A DNA stretch of 64,000 nt from Pradoshia eiseniae (GCF_002946355.1 NZ_PKOZ01000011.1:1-64000); one strand, 5' to 3'; positions 24,154 through 34,403 are shown, counted from the stretch's first letter. Numbers and translations: made by a program. The notes: a model not told the origin generated them from the sequence alone.

Positions 24154-24539
24154 AGAAGAAGGGGATTTTGAATCGTGAGCTTGCAGGGATTTTTGGCAAG
24201 CTGGGCCATACGGATCAAATTGTTATTGCCGATTGCGGTCTGCCTGTACCAGAAGGAACAAAGTGTATCGACCTATCCTACAAAATAGGTGAGCCTGGTT
24301 TTTTGCCAGTAGTTGAAGCTGTTTTGGAGGATTTAGAAGTTGAACAGGCCGTTATCGCCGAAGAGATGGAAGAGAATAATCAATCTCTCCATACATGGAT
24401 TAATAAGCGTTTTAAAGATATACAGGTGGTTTCTCATGAGGATTTTAAGGAGCGGACAAAATCAGCCAAGGTGATTATTCGTACAGGCGAAGCAACTCCA
24501 TATGCCAACATCATTTTACAAAGCGGAGTTATCTTTTAA
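24150..24539 (+). CDS. rbsD: D-ribose pyranase
   Basis: 129 aa. Interconverts pyranose and furanose forms of ribose so that RbsK can use imported sugar. Family signatures LNRELAGIFGKLGHTDQIVI (catalytic His near residue 20), ADCGLPVP and the C-terminal TGEATPYANIIL are present. Length is normal for the family, and the start overlaps the rbsK stop by 4 bases. Confidence 0.95.
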   Translation: MKKKGILNRELAGIFGKLGHTDQIVIADCGLPVPEGTKCIDLSYKIGEPGFLPVVEAVLEDLEVEQAVIAEEMEENNQSLHTWINKRFKDIQVVSHEDFKERTKSAKVIIRTGEATPYANIILQSGVIF

Positions 24540-24560
24540 AAGAAAGCTGGTGACACTTTA

Positions 24561-26060
24561 ATGATACAAATGTCAGGGATTTCGAAAGCATTCAATGGAA
24601 ATGTCGTTTTGAACAATGCTCAGTTTGAATTAAAGCAGGGTGAGATTCATGCCCTAATGGGAGAAAATGGAGCTGGAAAATCGACCTTGATGAAAATTCT
24701 GGCGGGAATCTATACAAAGGATAGCGGCGAAGTAAGAGTGAACGGGAAACTGATGGACTTTAAGTCAACGAAGGATTCTGAGAAAGAGGGTATTCATGTC
24801 ATTCACCAGGAATTGAATATCTTGCCGGATCTCTCTGTTGCTGAGAACTTATTCCTTGGAAAAGAATACACGTACAAGCTAGGATTCCTGAAACAAAAGA
24901 AAATGGAAAAAGAAGCGAAAGAATTGCTGGCCAAGCTTGGCCTGCACATAAATCCGAAAAAAAGAGCAGGAGATCTATCCGTCGGTAAACAGCAAATCAT
25001 CGAAATTGCGAAGGCTATTGCTTCTGATGCGAAATATATTGTCATGGATGAACCGACAGCTGCGCTGACTGACCGTGAAATCATGACCCTTTTTCAAACG
25101 ATTAGAGAATTGAAAAGCAAAGGGATATCCTTTGTCTATATATCTCACCGGATGGAAGAAATATTTTCAATTTGTGATAAGATTACCGTTTTAAGGGACG
25201 GGCAGTATGTTGGGGTGAAACGAATTGAGGAAACAAGCTTTGATGAGATTGTTTCCATGATGGTCGGGCGAGCGCTTGGTAATCGGTTTCCGATAAGGGA
25301 ATCTAATATTGGTGAGATAAAGCTTGAGGTGCGTGGGTTAAGTGCTGATGAAGCTTTTGATGATGTATCATTCACGCTGAGAAAGGGCGAGGTGCTAGCG
25401 CTGGCCGGTCTAATGGGAGCGGGTCGTACGGAGGTTGCTGAAACATTATTTGGCTATCGGAAGGCTTCCAAGGGTGAGATTCTAATAGATAATCAGCCCG
25501 TTAAAATGAAAGATCCGATTGAGGCCATGAAGTATGGTATTGGTTATGTATCAGAGGACAGAAAATCGAAAGGATTAGTCCTGGATTTTTCGATAAAGGA
25601 AAATATCATGCTGGCTAATCTGGAAAAAGGTTCGAAGGGCGGGTTCATTCAGCCCAAAAAGGAAGAGAAACTGGTCGATCATCATATGAAACAATTACGC
25701 ATCCGGGCCTCAAGTGCAGAGCAGCTGGTGAAATCCCTGTCAGGGGGGAACCAGCAAAAAGTGGTCATCGCAAAATGGCTTGAAACAAACCCTGAGATAT
25801 TAATACTCGATGAGCCTACACGTGGTGTTGATATCGGAGCCAAAAAAGAAATCTATCAGATTATTAATCAATTAGCTGAATCAGGTGTAGCGATATTGAT
25901 GATTTCTTCAGAACTACCTGAGGTGATCGGAATGGCTGATAGAGTCATCGTCATGCAGGAAGGCAAATTAACGGGCGTAGTAGAAAAACATGAAATGACA
26001 CAAGAGCGGATCATGCATTTTGCGACAGGAGGAGAGAAAGTTGTCCAAAGTAAATTATAA
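24561..26060 (+). CDS. rbsA: Ribose ABC transporter ATP-binding protein
   Basis: 499 aa with two ABC domains. The first has Walker [10 protein letters not shown] at residues 34-42 and signature LSVGKQQ. The second has a degenerate P-loop (GLMGAGRTE) but a canonical LSGGNQQK and [10 protein letters not shown], the usual asymmetric pattern of the sugar-importer CUT2 family. It energises RbsC. The ribosome binding site (GCTGGTGA) is weak. Its end overlaps rbsC by 20 bases. Confidence 0.95.
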   Translation: MIQMSGISKAFNGNVVLNNAQFELKQGEIHALMGENGAGKSTLMKILAGIYTKDSGEVRVNGKLMDFKSTKDSEKEGIHVIHQELNILPDLSVAENLFLGKEYTYKLGFLKQKKMEKEAKELLAKLGLHINPKKRAGDLSVGKQQIIEIAKAIASDAKYIVMDEPTAALTDREIMTLFQTIRELKSKGISFVYISHRMEEIFSICDKITVLRDGQYVGVKRIEETSFDEIVSMMVGRALGNRFPIRESNIGEIKLEVRGLSADEAFDDVSFTLRKGEVLALAGLMGAGRTEVAETLFGYRKASKGEILIDNQPVKMKDPIEAMKYGIGYVSEDRKSKGLVLDFSIKENIMLANLEKGSKGGFIQPKKEEKLVDHHMKQLRIRASSAEQLVKSLSGGNQQKVVIAKWLETNPEILILDEPTRGVDIGAKKEIYQIINQLAESGVAILMISSELPEVIGMADRVIVMQEGKLTGVVEKHEMTQERIMHFATGGEKVVQSKL

Positions 26061-26982
26061 AGAATTACTGCCAAAGCTCGGCCCTCTATTTGGATTGTTA
26101 TTGCTAATTGTGGTCTTAACATTGCTTAACCCCAATTTCTTAACGGTATCGAATCTATTAAATGTACTCAGGCAGGTTTCCATAAGCGGATTGATTGCAT
26201 TCGGTATGACATTTGTTATTCTGACTGGCGGCATTGATCTATCCGTTGGTTCCACGCTGGCATTAACCGGAGCTGTAGCTGCTAGTCTTATAGCAAGCGG
26301 GACAGACCCCATTATTGCCATGGGTGTAGCCCTCGTTCTCGGTTTAATCCTGGGAGCAATCAATGGAATTATCATCACAAAGGGCAGGGTTGCACCATTT
26401 ATCGCAACACTGGCTACCATGACGGTTTATCGTGGATTAACGCTTGTTTATACAGAAGGTAAACCAGTCTCCGGACTAGGTGATTCAGTCGCATTCCAGA
26501 TGTTTGGGAAAGGATACTTCCTAGGCATTCCTGTACCTGTCATCACCACAATCCTGGCATTTATTGTCCTTTATCTCATTCTTCATAAAACAAACTTTGG
26601 CCGCCGCGTATATGCCGTTGGCGGAAATGAAGAAGCATCTAAATTATCGGGTATCAACACAGATCGTGTGAAGATTTGGGTATATGCCATCACAGGGCTT
26701 TTAGCTTCTGTGTCTGCTCTAATCCTGACCTCCAGATTGAATTCCGCTCAGCCAACGGCAGGGGAATCTTATGAGCTTGATGCCATCGCGGCTGTTGTAC
26801 TTGGTGGCACTTCGCTGACGGGAGGAAGAGGATGGATATTTGGCACATTGGTTGGGGTCTTAATTATAGGTGTTTTAAATAATGGAATGAACTTAATTGG
26901 GGTATCTTCATTCTTCCAACAAGTTGTGAAGGGTGTAGTTATATTACTAGCAGTAATGCTAGATAGAAAGAAACAAGCATAA
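26041..26982 (+). CDS. rbsC: Ribose ABC transporter permease
   Basis: 313 aa, very hydrophobic, with about eight to ten membrane segments and CUT2 permease landmarks ([34 protein letters not shown]). The frame is open from TTG 26020, but AGGAGGA at 26027-26033 is placed for TTG 26041, giving the usual short hydrophilic N-terminus ([10 protein letters not shown]). A TTG start inside rbsA suggests coupled translation. Confidence 0.93.
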   Translation: MSKVNYKELLPKLGPLFGLLLLIVVLTLLNPNFLTVSNLLNVLRQVSISGLIAFGMTFVILTGGIDLSVGSTLALTGAVAASLIASGTDPIIAMGVALVLGLILGAINGIIITKGRVAPFIATLATMTVYRGLTLVYTEGKPVSGLGDSVAFQMFGKGYFLGIPVPVITTILAFIVLYLILHKTNFGRRVYAVGGNEEASKLSGINTDRVKIWVYAITGLLASVSALILTSRLNSAQPTAGESYELDAIAAVVLGGTSLTGGRGWIFGTLVGVLIIGVLNNGMNLIGVSSFFQQVVKGVVILLAVMLDRKKQA

Positions 26983-27001
26983 TTAAAAGGAGTGTTAGGA
27001 A

Positions 27002-27928
27002 ATGAAAAAGTTTTCAATTCTTGTACTGGCTGTATTTATGTCTATTGTACTGGCTGCTTGTTCGATGGAATCGGGTGGAGGTTCTTCATCTGAATCTGAT
27101 TCCTCTTCCAAGGATGATGAGGTTGTCATTGGCTTCTCTGTATCTACATTAAATAACCCATTCTTTGTTTCTTTAAGTGATGCTGCTGAAGAAAAAGCAA
27201 AGAGTGAAGAAGCAAAAATCACGGTTGTAGACGCTCAAGATGATGCTTCTAAGCAAGCATCTGATATCGAGGACTTAATTCAGCAGAAGGTAGACTTGAT
27301 CATGATTAACCCAGTGGATTCCTCTGCCATTGCATCTGCTGTTGAATCAGCTAATAGTGCTGGCATTCCAGTGATCACGGTAGACCGTTCCTCTGAAGGT
27401 GGAGAGGTAGTATCCCACATTGCCTCTGATAATAAAGCCGGCGGTGAAATGGCAGGCGAATACTTGCTTTCTCAAGTAGATAAAGGGGCTAAGATAGCCG
27501 TATTAGAAGGAGTAGCAGGTTCCTCAGCAGCTATTGATCGCGGGGAAGGTTTTGAGAAAGCGGTTGAAGGTCAAGTGGATATCGTAGCGAGCCTTACAGC
27601 GAACTTTGACCGTTCCGAAGGATTAACGGTTATGGAGAACATTCTTCAGGCTAATCCGGATGTAAAAGCAGTATTTGCCCAGAATGATGAAATGGCATTA
27701 GGCGCTCTTGAAGCGATTCAAGCTGAAGGAAAAGATATTGTAGTAGTTGGTTTTGATGCGACAGATGATGCGGTAGCAAAAGTTGATGCAGGCGAAATGG
27801 CCGCAACCGTTGCCCAACAGCCTGGATTGATTGGTGAAACGGCCGTGAAAACAGCTGTAGCATATTTAAATGGTGATGAACCACAAGACTTCATTCCAGT
27901 AGATTTGGAATTAGTAACGAAAAAGTAA
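27002..27928 (+). CDS. rbsB: Ribose-binding lipoprotein
   Basis: 308 aa. A lipoprotein signal peptide ends in LAAC (C20), followed by a Ser/Gly/Asp-rich linker and a type I periplasmic-binding fold (VVIGFSVSTLNNPFFVSLSD, VITVDRSSEGGEVVSHIASD). It captures ribose outside the cell and hands it to RbsC. It is the last gene of rbsRKDACB, and a terminator follows. Confidence 0.95.
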   Translation: MKKFSILVLAVFMSIVLAACSMESGGGSSSESDSSSKDDEVVIGFSVSTLNNPFFVSLSDAAEEKAKSEEAKITVVDAQDDASKQASDIEDLIQQKVDLIMINPVDSSAIASAVESANSAGIPVITVDRSSEGGEVVSHIASDNKAGGEMAGEYLLSQVDKGAKIAVLEGVAGSSAAIDRGEGFEKAVEGQVDIVASLTANFDRSEGLTVMENILQANPDVKAVFAQNDEMALGALEAIQAEGKDIVVVGFDATDDAVAKVDAGEMAATVAQQPGLIGETAVKTAVAYLNGDEPQDFIPVDLELVTKK

Positions 27929-27987
27929 AGCCAGCAAATAGATCAAGCAGGGAGAAACTCTGCTAGTAGAGGGTGCAGTAATACACG

Positions 27988-28035
27988 AGGGACAAAGTAA
28001 GAATGAACCCATTCTTGCTCTGTCCCTTTTATCAT
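27988..28035 (+). terminator. rbs operon terminator
   Basis: AGGGACAAAGTAAGAAT pairs with ATTCTTGCTCTGTCCCT with minor mismatches, followed by TTTAT. Confidence 0.85.
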
Positions 28036-28120
28036 TTTTGAAAGCCTTCTTCACGGGCCATTCTTAAGCATTGGAACTTAAGGTGCAGGCAACGACTTAG
28101 TAATTGTGTTTGATTAGGAA

Positions 28121-28213
28121 AAAGTGACTGTCATCATCTGATTAAAACATATTTCTTTCTTTGTGAAACACCTTGTGTAACAAGAAATTTCGGGTGGTGA
28201 CAGGCACTTTCTA
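28121..28213 (-). repeat. Short dispersed repeat, copy B (MITE/REP-like, about 93 bp)
   Basis: The left end AAAGTGACTGTCATCATCTGA is an imperfect inverted repeat of the right end CGGGTGGTGACAGGCACTTT. The right end, read on the minus strand, is identical over 21 bases to copy A at 21625. No ORF is inside, so it is a candidate non-autonomous element. Confidence 0.6.
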
Positions 28214-28273
28214 TGAGCAGGAAAATGAATGGTTGCCGTTGTATATAGATAAGAAAGAGGGAGGGGGAGGGAA

Positions 28274-28963
28274 ATGGAAATAAAGGTGGTGCCTGCACCA
28301 CATCGATATGCCATTTGTGCCTGGGAGGATATGTCGATAAAGGAATTTTACCGAGGGGTATTTGATGAGGTATTTATATTTTTCCATCCTTTTATTAAGC
28401 CGGTGACCATTGAGTATGAATTGTTTGAACCTGATACCTATCCAAGCAAAAGTCAAATCATCCAGCATTGTGAGGGTGTGACTTGGGAGGAGTTTATCGA
28501 TTTATCTGGAATAACGTCCATCAGACAATTGGATATTGGGCTCAGAACAAGTATTCTCGGTTTAGGGGAAAAGTTTGCTGATGAATCTGCAGCTAAGATT
28601 ATTTGGGATGTATGTGAATGGAATCAATTAATTCCTCCTTGTAAGGGGCATTTTCCTGAGCTGCTCATCAATAAGATTCTCCATTCTGTTCAAGGGATTG
28701 GGCATGATTGGATATGGGGAGGGGACGAGTTTTGTACGGAAAGGAAGCTGGAGTTAATCAATGATTTAATTGATGAAGATGAAATCGCGTATCGAAACCT
28801 ATTCACCCATGATCAACAGCTTCTATTAACCACCCATTGGGATAGCCATTTTTCCCTTTTGTGTTCAGATAAAAAGACCATTGCTCATATTGTGAATGAA
28901 TGTAGTTTGGAAGGCTTCTATTGCAATGAAGAGACGCAGATTTATTGGAGTGTGTGGAACTAG
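28274..28963 (+). CDS. DUF2711-like protein, 229 aa
   Basis: The layout (FIFFHPFI near residue 35, YPSKSQIIQHCEGVTWEEFIDLSG near 60-80, LLINKILHSVQ near 135 and a C-terminal THWDSHFSLLCSD) resembles the DUF2711 family known from Bacillus; the function of that family is unknown. The protein is soluble. ATG 28274 follows a long GGGAGGGGGAGGG purine run. It is a single gene with a bidirectional terminator downstream. The family call is from memory and moderate. Confidence 0.6.
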   Translation: MEIKVVPAPHRYAICAWEDMSIKEFYRGVFDEVFIFFHPFIKPVTIEYELFEPDTYPSKSQIIQHCEGVTWEEFIDLSGITSIRQLDIGLRTSILGLGEKFADESAAKIIWDVCEWNQLIPPCKGHFPELLINKILHSVQGIGHDWIWGGDEFCTERKLELINDLIDEDEIAYRNLFTHDQQLLLTTHWDSHFSLLCSDKKTIAHIVNECSLEGFYCNEETQIYWSVWN

Positions 28964-29052
28964 AGGAAACGCCTTTGCGAGGGTATTTTATATCCTGTGC
29001 AGACTACCTGCATAGATAGACTTTAAATACTTTGGTTTGACGATACGTAGGA

Positions 29053-29096
29053 AAAGACCTTGATAGTGAAGTACTCACTCATCAAGGTCTCTTTTG
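29053..29096. terminator. Bidirectional terminator between convergent genes
   Basis: AAAAGACCTTGAT pairs with ATCAAGGTCTCTTTT with an inner GTGA/TCAC stem. It serves the plus gene ending at 28963 and the minus gene ending at 29108. Confidence 0.8.
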
Positions 29097-29107
29097 ATAC
29101 AGCGTAA

Positions 29108-30145
29108 TTAAAGCTTCCTTACATCACCCCAAGCTTCCGCAAGCGGAATCCCGCCAAGCGTAGCCTTTTCAAAAAACTCCTCAATTGAATTGAAATGCTG
29201 ATCCTCTTCGCCACGGCTTTCTAGTATCCATTTGCCTTCCCTCTGGATGATAAAGTGGCTATTCCCCTTATACCTGATTCTCGAGATGACATCATATCCG
29301 TAATCGCTGTTTTGGTCGTACATCTCTCTCTTTAAATCTTCTAAGGAGTAACTGATTTTCTCTAAGATCATTTCTGCATAACTCCTGATATCGGAATCTG
29401 TATCTGCTTGGAATATATTGATGAACTGGTTCAGCCGTTCGCTATCAAGTTCGGAGGTATACCAATTCCAAATATTATATGCGACGGACGTTCTGATATC
29501 ATCATCATGATGCGTGCTTAATTGCAAGAGTTTTCCGATATACCAATCCTCATCTGCATCGACTTCATAATTATCATATTCAAGAATGTTATATAGACTA
29601 TCCACATCATCTTGCTTCATCATGTTTTCAAACTCTTCCTTGCTATAGGTAACTGGAGAATATTCTTCATCATCCTCATCGAGCAGTTCGATTTCAGCTG
29701 TATAAAGATTTTCCAGGAACTCATCAAAGTTATCGGCGATTTTAATCACCTGAGGAAACTCATCATAATTGTCCACATAGACGATTGGCGGATTAGCATT
29801 CGTCTCCCGATAATCAAATGCCAGCCACGTATGACCATCTCCACTGAATAAGACTAGACCCTTAGGCAATTCCCATTCCTCGATTAATTCTTCGCTTTCC
29901 AGTATTCCGTCATTTTTCCCAATGCCTTCGATGTACTCGACCTCGATGAAGGGTTCGTCAAAATCTTCATGCTGGGGAGCGGGGTGGGCATTATGTATGA
30001 ACCTTCCGCCATTTTGTTGTTTTAATAGTTCTTTATAGGATGGAGGCAAAGTTACTTGCAGCTTAGCTTCAGCCGTATGAACCAATTCATCACTGACTGG
30101 CTTCGGCTTATATTCATCATCTTTTTCCCATATATTATGTGCCAC
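29108..30145 (-). CDS. SMI1/KNR4 (SUKH) family protein with C-terminal repeat region, 345 aa
   Basis: Residues 15-155 match the SMI1/KNR4 fold: LPPSYKELLKQQNGG, VLFSGDGHTWLAFDY, and PQVIKIADNFDEFLENLY. SUKH proteins often act as immunity proteins against polymorphic toxins, and some are stand-alone. Residues 175-270 (DNYEVDADEDWYIGKLLQLS through YAEMILEKI) look like helical, HEAT-like repeats. The last 60 residues are the same module that survives as a relic at 18207-18405. It starts at GTG 30145 with GAGGCG upstream on the minus strand. No toxin gene is adjacent. Confidence 0.8.
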   Translation of the reverse strand: MAHNIWEKDDEYKPKPVSDELVHTAEAKLQVTLPPSYKELLKQQNGGRFIHNAHPAPQHEDFDEPFIEVEYIEGIGKNDGILESEELIEEWELPKGLVLFSGDGHTWLAFDYRETNANPPIVYVDNYDEFPQVIKIADNFDEFLENLYTAEIELLDEDDEEYSPVTYSKEEFENMMKQDDVDSLYNILEYDNYEVDADEDWYIGKLLQLSTHHDDDIRTSVAYNIWNWYTSELDSERLNQFINIFQADTDSDIRSYAEMILEKISYSLEDLKREMYDQNSDYGYDVISRIRYKGNSHFIIQREGKWILESRGEEDQHFNSIEEFFEKATLGGIPLAEAWGDVRKL

Positions 30146-30368
30146 GAGCTTCGCCTCATTTCTTCAAGATATATTCCTATACTTAATTCGGCTACTTTTT
30201 GATTAATCCTGCTTCTTAGAAAGGTTTGTGAAAAAATATCTAATAATAGGCATAGAACAATAGATTTATATGTTACTAAAACTGGGTAAAGAAAAATAAG
30301 GATAAATTATATAAGAATAGAAAGTAGAGAGAGTGGTAGTTGGGGAAAACAGGAGGGAGTGATTATCT

Positions 30369-31034
30369 ATGAATGAATATAGTGATTTAACTACTTATGA
30401 AGGAATTCCGGCAAGGGATGACAGGCACTTTTTTATTATTTTGAAGATAGTATTAGAGATATTATTTGTATCATTTCTTATATTTATTATGGCTGATATA
30501 GCGGTATGGATGGAGGCTCATCCTCCTCACTTTGAATTTTATGGATTACATGTTTCTTATGAAGCTTTTTTCATGGCCAAGTTTGGTTCGATTATTGTCT
30601 TTTCCTCATGGCATATTGCTTCATATGTACGAAAACTTTTTGATCCGTCATATGACAGGAGTCAGGATTTAGGGTATAAGCTCATCTTTTGGTTGGCGTC
30701 GATTGTATCTCTTTCCAGTATTCTCATTATTACAGTTCCTTTTGTCATCGTTTTTTGGCCAATGTCACAACAAGGTGTAGTTGTTGCTTGGTATGAGTAT
30801 ATTCCTGCTATAGCCTTTATCGTAGGTGTGCTTTTGGCTCTACGTACTTTAGTTCCAGCTGTTTGGAACCATATGCAAGAGGCTGGGGGTGGCAGTGGAT
30901 TTACATTTTTTCTCATTCATCTTATCGGCTGGATTTCTCTTGCGGGTGGACTGCTATTCACTGCCATAATAATATTCGTAATATTCATTATAATGGCGAG
31001 ATTTATTTTTACCGTTATGCGATATATTGAATAG
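30369..31034 (+). CDS. Multi-pass membrane protein, 221 aa
   Basis: Five hydrophobic segments can be drawn, at about residues 22-45, 65-85, 108-130, 142-162 and 180-212. No catalytic motif or family is recognised. GGAGGGAGTG precedes ATG 30369. A 56-aa membrane protein gene follows 15 bases downstream, so they are likely co-transcribed and may form a two-component membrane unit, which is inference. Confidence 0.7.
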   Translation: MNEYSDLTTYEGIPARDDRHFFIILKIVLEILFVSFLIFIMADIAVWMEAHPPHFEFYGLHVSYEAFFMAKFGSIIVFSSWHIASYVRKLFDPSYDRSQDLGYKLIFWLASIVSLSSILIITVPFVIVFWPMSQQGVVVAWYEYIPAIAFIVGVLLALRTLVPAVWNHMQEAGGGSGFTFFLIHLIGWISLAGGLLFTAIIIFVIFIIMARFIFTVMRYIE

Positions 31035-31049
31035 AGAGGAAGAAGAATA

Positions 31050-31220
31050 ATGGATATTAAAAAAAATCTCTATATTCAGCTGATAGCTTTTGTGTGTTTT
31101 CTGCTATTTTTTGTACTGATTATTGTTATTGAGAAAAATACTGGTTTTTTTGAGGAATACCTGTTTGATTTATCAGGTTGGTCTGTCTCTAAATTTATGA
31201 ATCTATTGCTTGAAGGCTGA
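31050..31220 (+). CDS. Small membrane protein, 56 aa
   Basis: Starts MDIKKNLYIQLIAF and has one strong transmembrane helix (residues 9-27), then a short hydrophilic tail ending FMNLLLEG. GAGGAAGAAG lies about 7 bases before ATG 31050. It follows the 221-aa membrane protein gene closely. No family recognised. Confidence 0.6.
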   Translation: MDIKKNLYIQLIAFVCFLLFFVLIIVIEKNTGFFEEYLFDLSGWSVSKFMNLLLEG

Positions 31221-31423
31221 TTTGCAGGGAGTATATATGAAAAAGAACTGGCATAATTCAGAATAGCTCTTCAGAATACACTAGATGATCATCATTGAAC
31301 AGCTGCAATAGTATCTATGAATTCATCATGAGATATCAAGTATTCTGATTGAATTATCTCCTTCCTAATAATCAAATTATTGAAACGAGAGAAAGATGTG
31401 AAGGCATATCTAGTTGTGAAGCT

Positions 31424-31449
31424 AACAGACAGCAATCGCTGTCTGTTTT
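31424..31449 (+). terminator. Rho-independent terminator
   Basis: ACAGACAGC pairs with GCTGTCTGT around AATC, followed by TTT. It ends the two-gene membrane protein unit or the relic region. Confidence 0.7.
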
Positions 31450-31484
31450 GAATTGTGTTCATATGATAAGGAATTGTCGTTAGT

Positions 31485-31810
31485 CGCAGGAAGTTACATC
31501 GTTAAGGTCTAAATAAGCCACTGCACTACCTAATCCAAACCTTCTCATTAATTGTTTCTATTGGTTTTGCAGACATATTAATAGATCTTTCGGGGCTTCT
31601 ACGCCTTCAAAATACTTTCGTCCCTTTCTTTTCCCTTCTTTAACAGTACTCCACTTTATCGGAAATACAAGTCCTGGTCCAAAAGCCTATTTTGAAATCA
31701 ATCATAAGCATTTCCCATAGAGAATCCAGCATGATGACAACTATTTTTCTGTTCGATTCTTCATGATTCTCCAGTATTTTGCTTTTTGCATTGTTAATAA
31801 AACTGGTCTT
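31485..31810 (-). pseudogene. Decayed gene with frameshift and nonsense codon
   Basis: The minus strand reads KIVVIMLDSLWEMLMIDFK and WTRTCISDKVEYC, then a TAA. After a one-base shift it continues as EGKRKGRKYFEGVEAPKDLL, a TAG, and KQLMRRFGLGSAVAYLDLND. The text is protein-like throughout, so this is a broken gene of at least 100 codons. Family not recognised. Confidence 0.5.
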
Positions 31811-32009
31811 TCCCGCGAGACAGGGTGAAAAGGCTAGGGTAATAGGGAGGATTATCAGATTTGCGGGTGATGAATTCTATGTTTTTATATGGCTTGCTAT
31901 GTGTATCGCCTCATTTTTGTCATGACAGCAAAATATGACATCAAATTCTGCTGATTTTCTATAGATTTTAATCTATATAGAGTAAAAAAAGTAGAATTGG
32001 GGTGTATGT

Positions 32010-34403
32010 ATGAAGAAGAAGCAGGCGAAGAAAGGCTTTGTCGCATTATTGGCTGTTTCCAGTCTCACGTTGGCGTCATTTTACCCTCAGGGGGCGATGG
32101 CGAAGACGGGTGCCAATGATCAGGCAGTTGCACCGATAGCGAAGGAGGAAACCTCATCCATCGTCAAACTGGAAATCCCGAATCGCAAACTATTCGATAA
32201 GATGCAGGAGATGGGGATTGACTTGACGCATAGTGTGCATGAGCATGATGGCGTGATTGAAGCAGATGTGGTTGTGACGCCTAGCGAGTTAGCAACACTA
32301 CAAATCTTAGGGGTTAAAAAGAAAGAGACGATTGTAACGGAGTCCCAATGGCGCGGGAATGTAGCGGAGCGGAATACATCACAGGCGCTGGAGCAGGAAC
32401 TAGCCTCGGAAGTAGATACGTTGAAGGTATTACGCGCTAATTACTTTACCAACCAGTCAGGTGATTTCCTGTACTTAGAGGTCAAATCCAGTGCAGGTGA
32501 AACAGCTAGCACCGCTTTGACGGCAAAATGGATGGAAGGCGAAAGTGAAAAATCGGCGACTCTTTCACGGAAGGTGGATTATGGAGAGTATCTGTATCAC
32601 ACGATTCTAATTGAGGTCGATGAGATTCCGAGGGAAGTAACCATTGAATCAAATTTGGGAGGAAAGGCGACTCACAAGCTGACGGAATGGCTTGGCGATC
32701 TTCCTGATGAGCCGAATGAACATTATGTAAAAGACTTTGTTGATCATTATATGGATCCAAATGAATTATATGAGCGGGCAGAAAGCCTGGCGGAGGAATT
32801 TCCTGAGCTGATTGAAATTGTGGAGATGCCGTACAAAACGGATGGATATCGCAGGCATGCTCAAGCAACAATCGGCGAGATGACGAATAATGCCATCGTC
32901 CTGACATCTAAAGCTTGGGGACATAAGGGTGGAAATGATATTTCCGTCCAGCTGGTGGACCCTGATAAGAAAAACGCCAACCTGAAGGTAACGGTGAAAA
33001 AGAATGTCATCACGGTCCAATTAGCGACGAATCGAGACAAGGAGATAACAACGACAGCTGCTCAGGCGGTAGCAGCCATTAATAGTCAGGCAAAATCATT
33101 GGTCAGTGCCACAACGTATCGTGGAAATGATGGAGCAGGTGTCCTATCTGCTGCGACAGCTCAGCTGACAGACGGATTGGATGCACCTGAATCTGTTTCT
33201 CGGGAGCCGCAAACGATGAAGGTCATCCGCATCGGGAAACAAAAGAATGGCACGAAGCCAGGTGTATTGGCTTATTCACAGGAGCATGCCCGTGAATGGG
33301 TGACACCACTCGTGACAATTGAGACAGCAGAGCGACTAGTCCGAAATTATGCGCATGACAAGCCAACGAGACAATTGGTTAATAACCTGGATATCTTCTT
33401 GATTCCGACGATGAATCCGGATGGGGCCAATTACAGCTTTTATGACTATAATATGCAGCGGAAAAACATGAAAAATCATTGTGGCCCGACCCAAAGTGAT
33501 CCGGGTTATCAAAACTCCTGGGGTGTCGATCTAAACAGAAACTATACAGTTGGATCGGTTTTTGACGGATTTATCGGCGCTTCGACCTCATGTACGAGCT
33601 CTACTTTTGCGGGTCCAGAGGAAGGCTCTGAAGTGGAAATGAGAAATATGGCCTGGCTTGTCGATGAATACAGCAATATCAAATTTGCGATGAATGTTCA
33701 TAGCTATGGCGGATATTTCATGTGGTCTCCAGGCTCGTATGATGCGGAAAGAAACACCTTGCCGCGCCCGACTGCCGGAGAGGAAGCTTTTTATTGGTCC
33801 GCATCCAGTCATATCCTCAATAAAATCCAAGACCACCGCGGAACCGTCATCCTCCCTGGAAGGACTGGCCCGATTCCAGATGTATTGTACTCAGCAGCAG
33901 GTAATTCGGCCGATTATCTATGGTATGAAAAAGGTATTTACGCTTGGAATTTCGAGGTCGGTGCCGACCTTTATAATAAGTCCACAAAACGCTGGGAAGC
34001 TGTCGGGTTCCAGCCTGAATTTGATGAAGGACATGAAGAAGCGATGGAATTCTCCAACGGTCTGATCGGGTTGATGGAGGTTGCGCATAATCAGGCAAAG
34101 GATAAAGCAAATCCGCGGACCATCGCTGACCCTGGAAGCGGCACCTATAAGGACAAAGTGGATGTATCCTTCATTACAAGCGAACCGGCGACAATCTACT
34201 ACACATTAGATGGCAGCCGACCAAACTTTGATTCTCCAAAATTGATGCTATCTGGTTTGAGGGAATCAGCCGAATCAATCGAAATTACCGAGACGAGCAC
34301 CCTTAACTGGTTCTCTGTCGATATCGCTGGTAATATTGAAAATAATTACAATCCGTTCGGCAATGGCAAAAAGTATAATACCGCTACATTTAAAATTAAA
34401 TGA
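32010..34403 (+). CDS. Secreted M14 family zinc carboxypeptidase, 797 aa
   Basis: Signal peptide at residues 1-31 (basic start, hydrophobic core, AMA cleavage site). An N-terminal propeptide-like region (about 45-235) is followed by the M14 peptidase domain. Zinc ligands are H426 and E429 (EHAREW) and H564 (NVHSYG), with catalytic base E649 (NFEVG). MNPDG and DLNRN are the usual substrate-binding motifs. Residues 710-785 resemble a chitobiase/FN3-type C-terminal domain (IYYTLDGSRPNFDS). The enzyme should trim C-terminal residues from extracellular peptides for nutrition. GGGGTG precedes ATG 32010. It is monocistronic, with a strong terminator. Confidence 0.9.
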   Translation: MKKKQAKKGFVALLAVSSLTLASFYPQGAMAKTGANDQAVAPIAKEETSSIVKLEIPNRKLFDKMQEMGIDLTHSVHEHDGVIEADVVVTPSELATLQILGVKKKETIVTESQWRGNVAERNTSQALEQELASEVDTLKVLRANYFTNQSGDFLYLEVKSSAGETASTALTAKWMEGESEKSATLSRKVDYGEYLYHTILIEVDEIPREVTIESNLGGKATHKLTEWLGDLPDEPNEHYVKDFVDHYMDPNELYERAESLAEEFPELIEIVEMPYKTDGYRRHAQATIGEMTNNAIVLTSKAWGHKGGNDISVQLVDPDKKNANLKVTVKKNVITVQLATNRDKEITTTAAQAVAAINSQAKSLVSATTYRGNDGAGVLSAATAQLTDGLDAPESVSREPQTMKVIRIGKQKNGTKPGVLAYSQEHAREWVTPLVTIETAERLVRNYAHDKPTRQLVNNLDIFLIPTMNPDGANYSFYDYNMQRKNMKNHCGPTQSDPGYQNSWGVDLNRNYTVGSVFDGFIGASTSCTSSTFAGPEEGSEVEMRNMAWLVDEYSNIKFAMNVHSYGGYFMWSPGSYDAERNTLPRPTAGEEAFYWSASSHILNKIQDHRGTVILPGRTGPIPDVLYSAAGNSADYLWYEKGIYAWNFEVGADLYNKSTKRWEAVGFQPEFDEGHEEAMEFSNGLIGLMEVAHNQAKDKANPRTIADPGSGTYKDKVDVSFITSEPATIYYTLDGSRPNFDSPKLMLSGLRESAESIEITETSTLNWFSVDIAGNIENNYNPFGNGKKYNTATFKIK

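Larger units (their letters stand above)
31221..32009. other. Intergenic stretch, 789 bp, with gene relics
   Basis: Holds a terminator (31424-31449), a decayed minus-strand gene (31485-31810) and a further minus-strand tail at about 31300-31375 (EYLISHDEFIDTIAAVQ then TGA). The last 150 bases before 32010 presumably hold the carboxypeptidase promoter, but I cannot place it. Confidence 0.5.

Noticed and set aside
30410-30432. Third copy of the dispersed repeat (GATGACAGGCACTTTTTT)
   Set aside because: The match is short and lies inside the coding start of a membrane protein gene, so it may be chance.
32506-34110. Several long antisense ORFs inside the carboxypeptidase gene
   Set aside because: They are shadows of a GC-richer coding frame; the plus-strand M14 domain explains the region fully.
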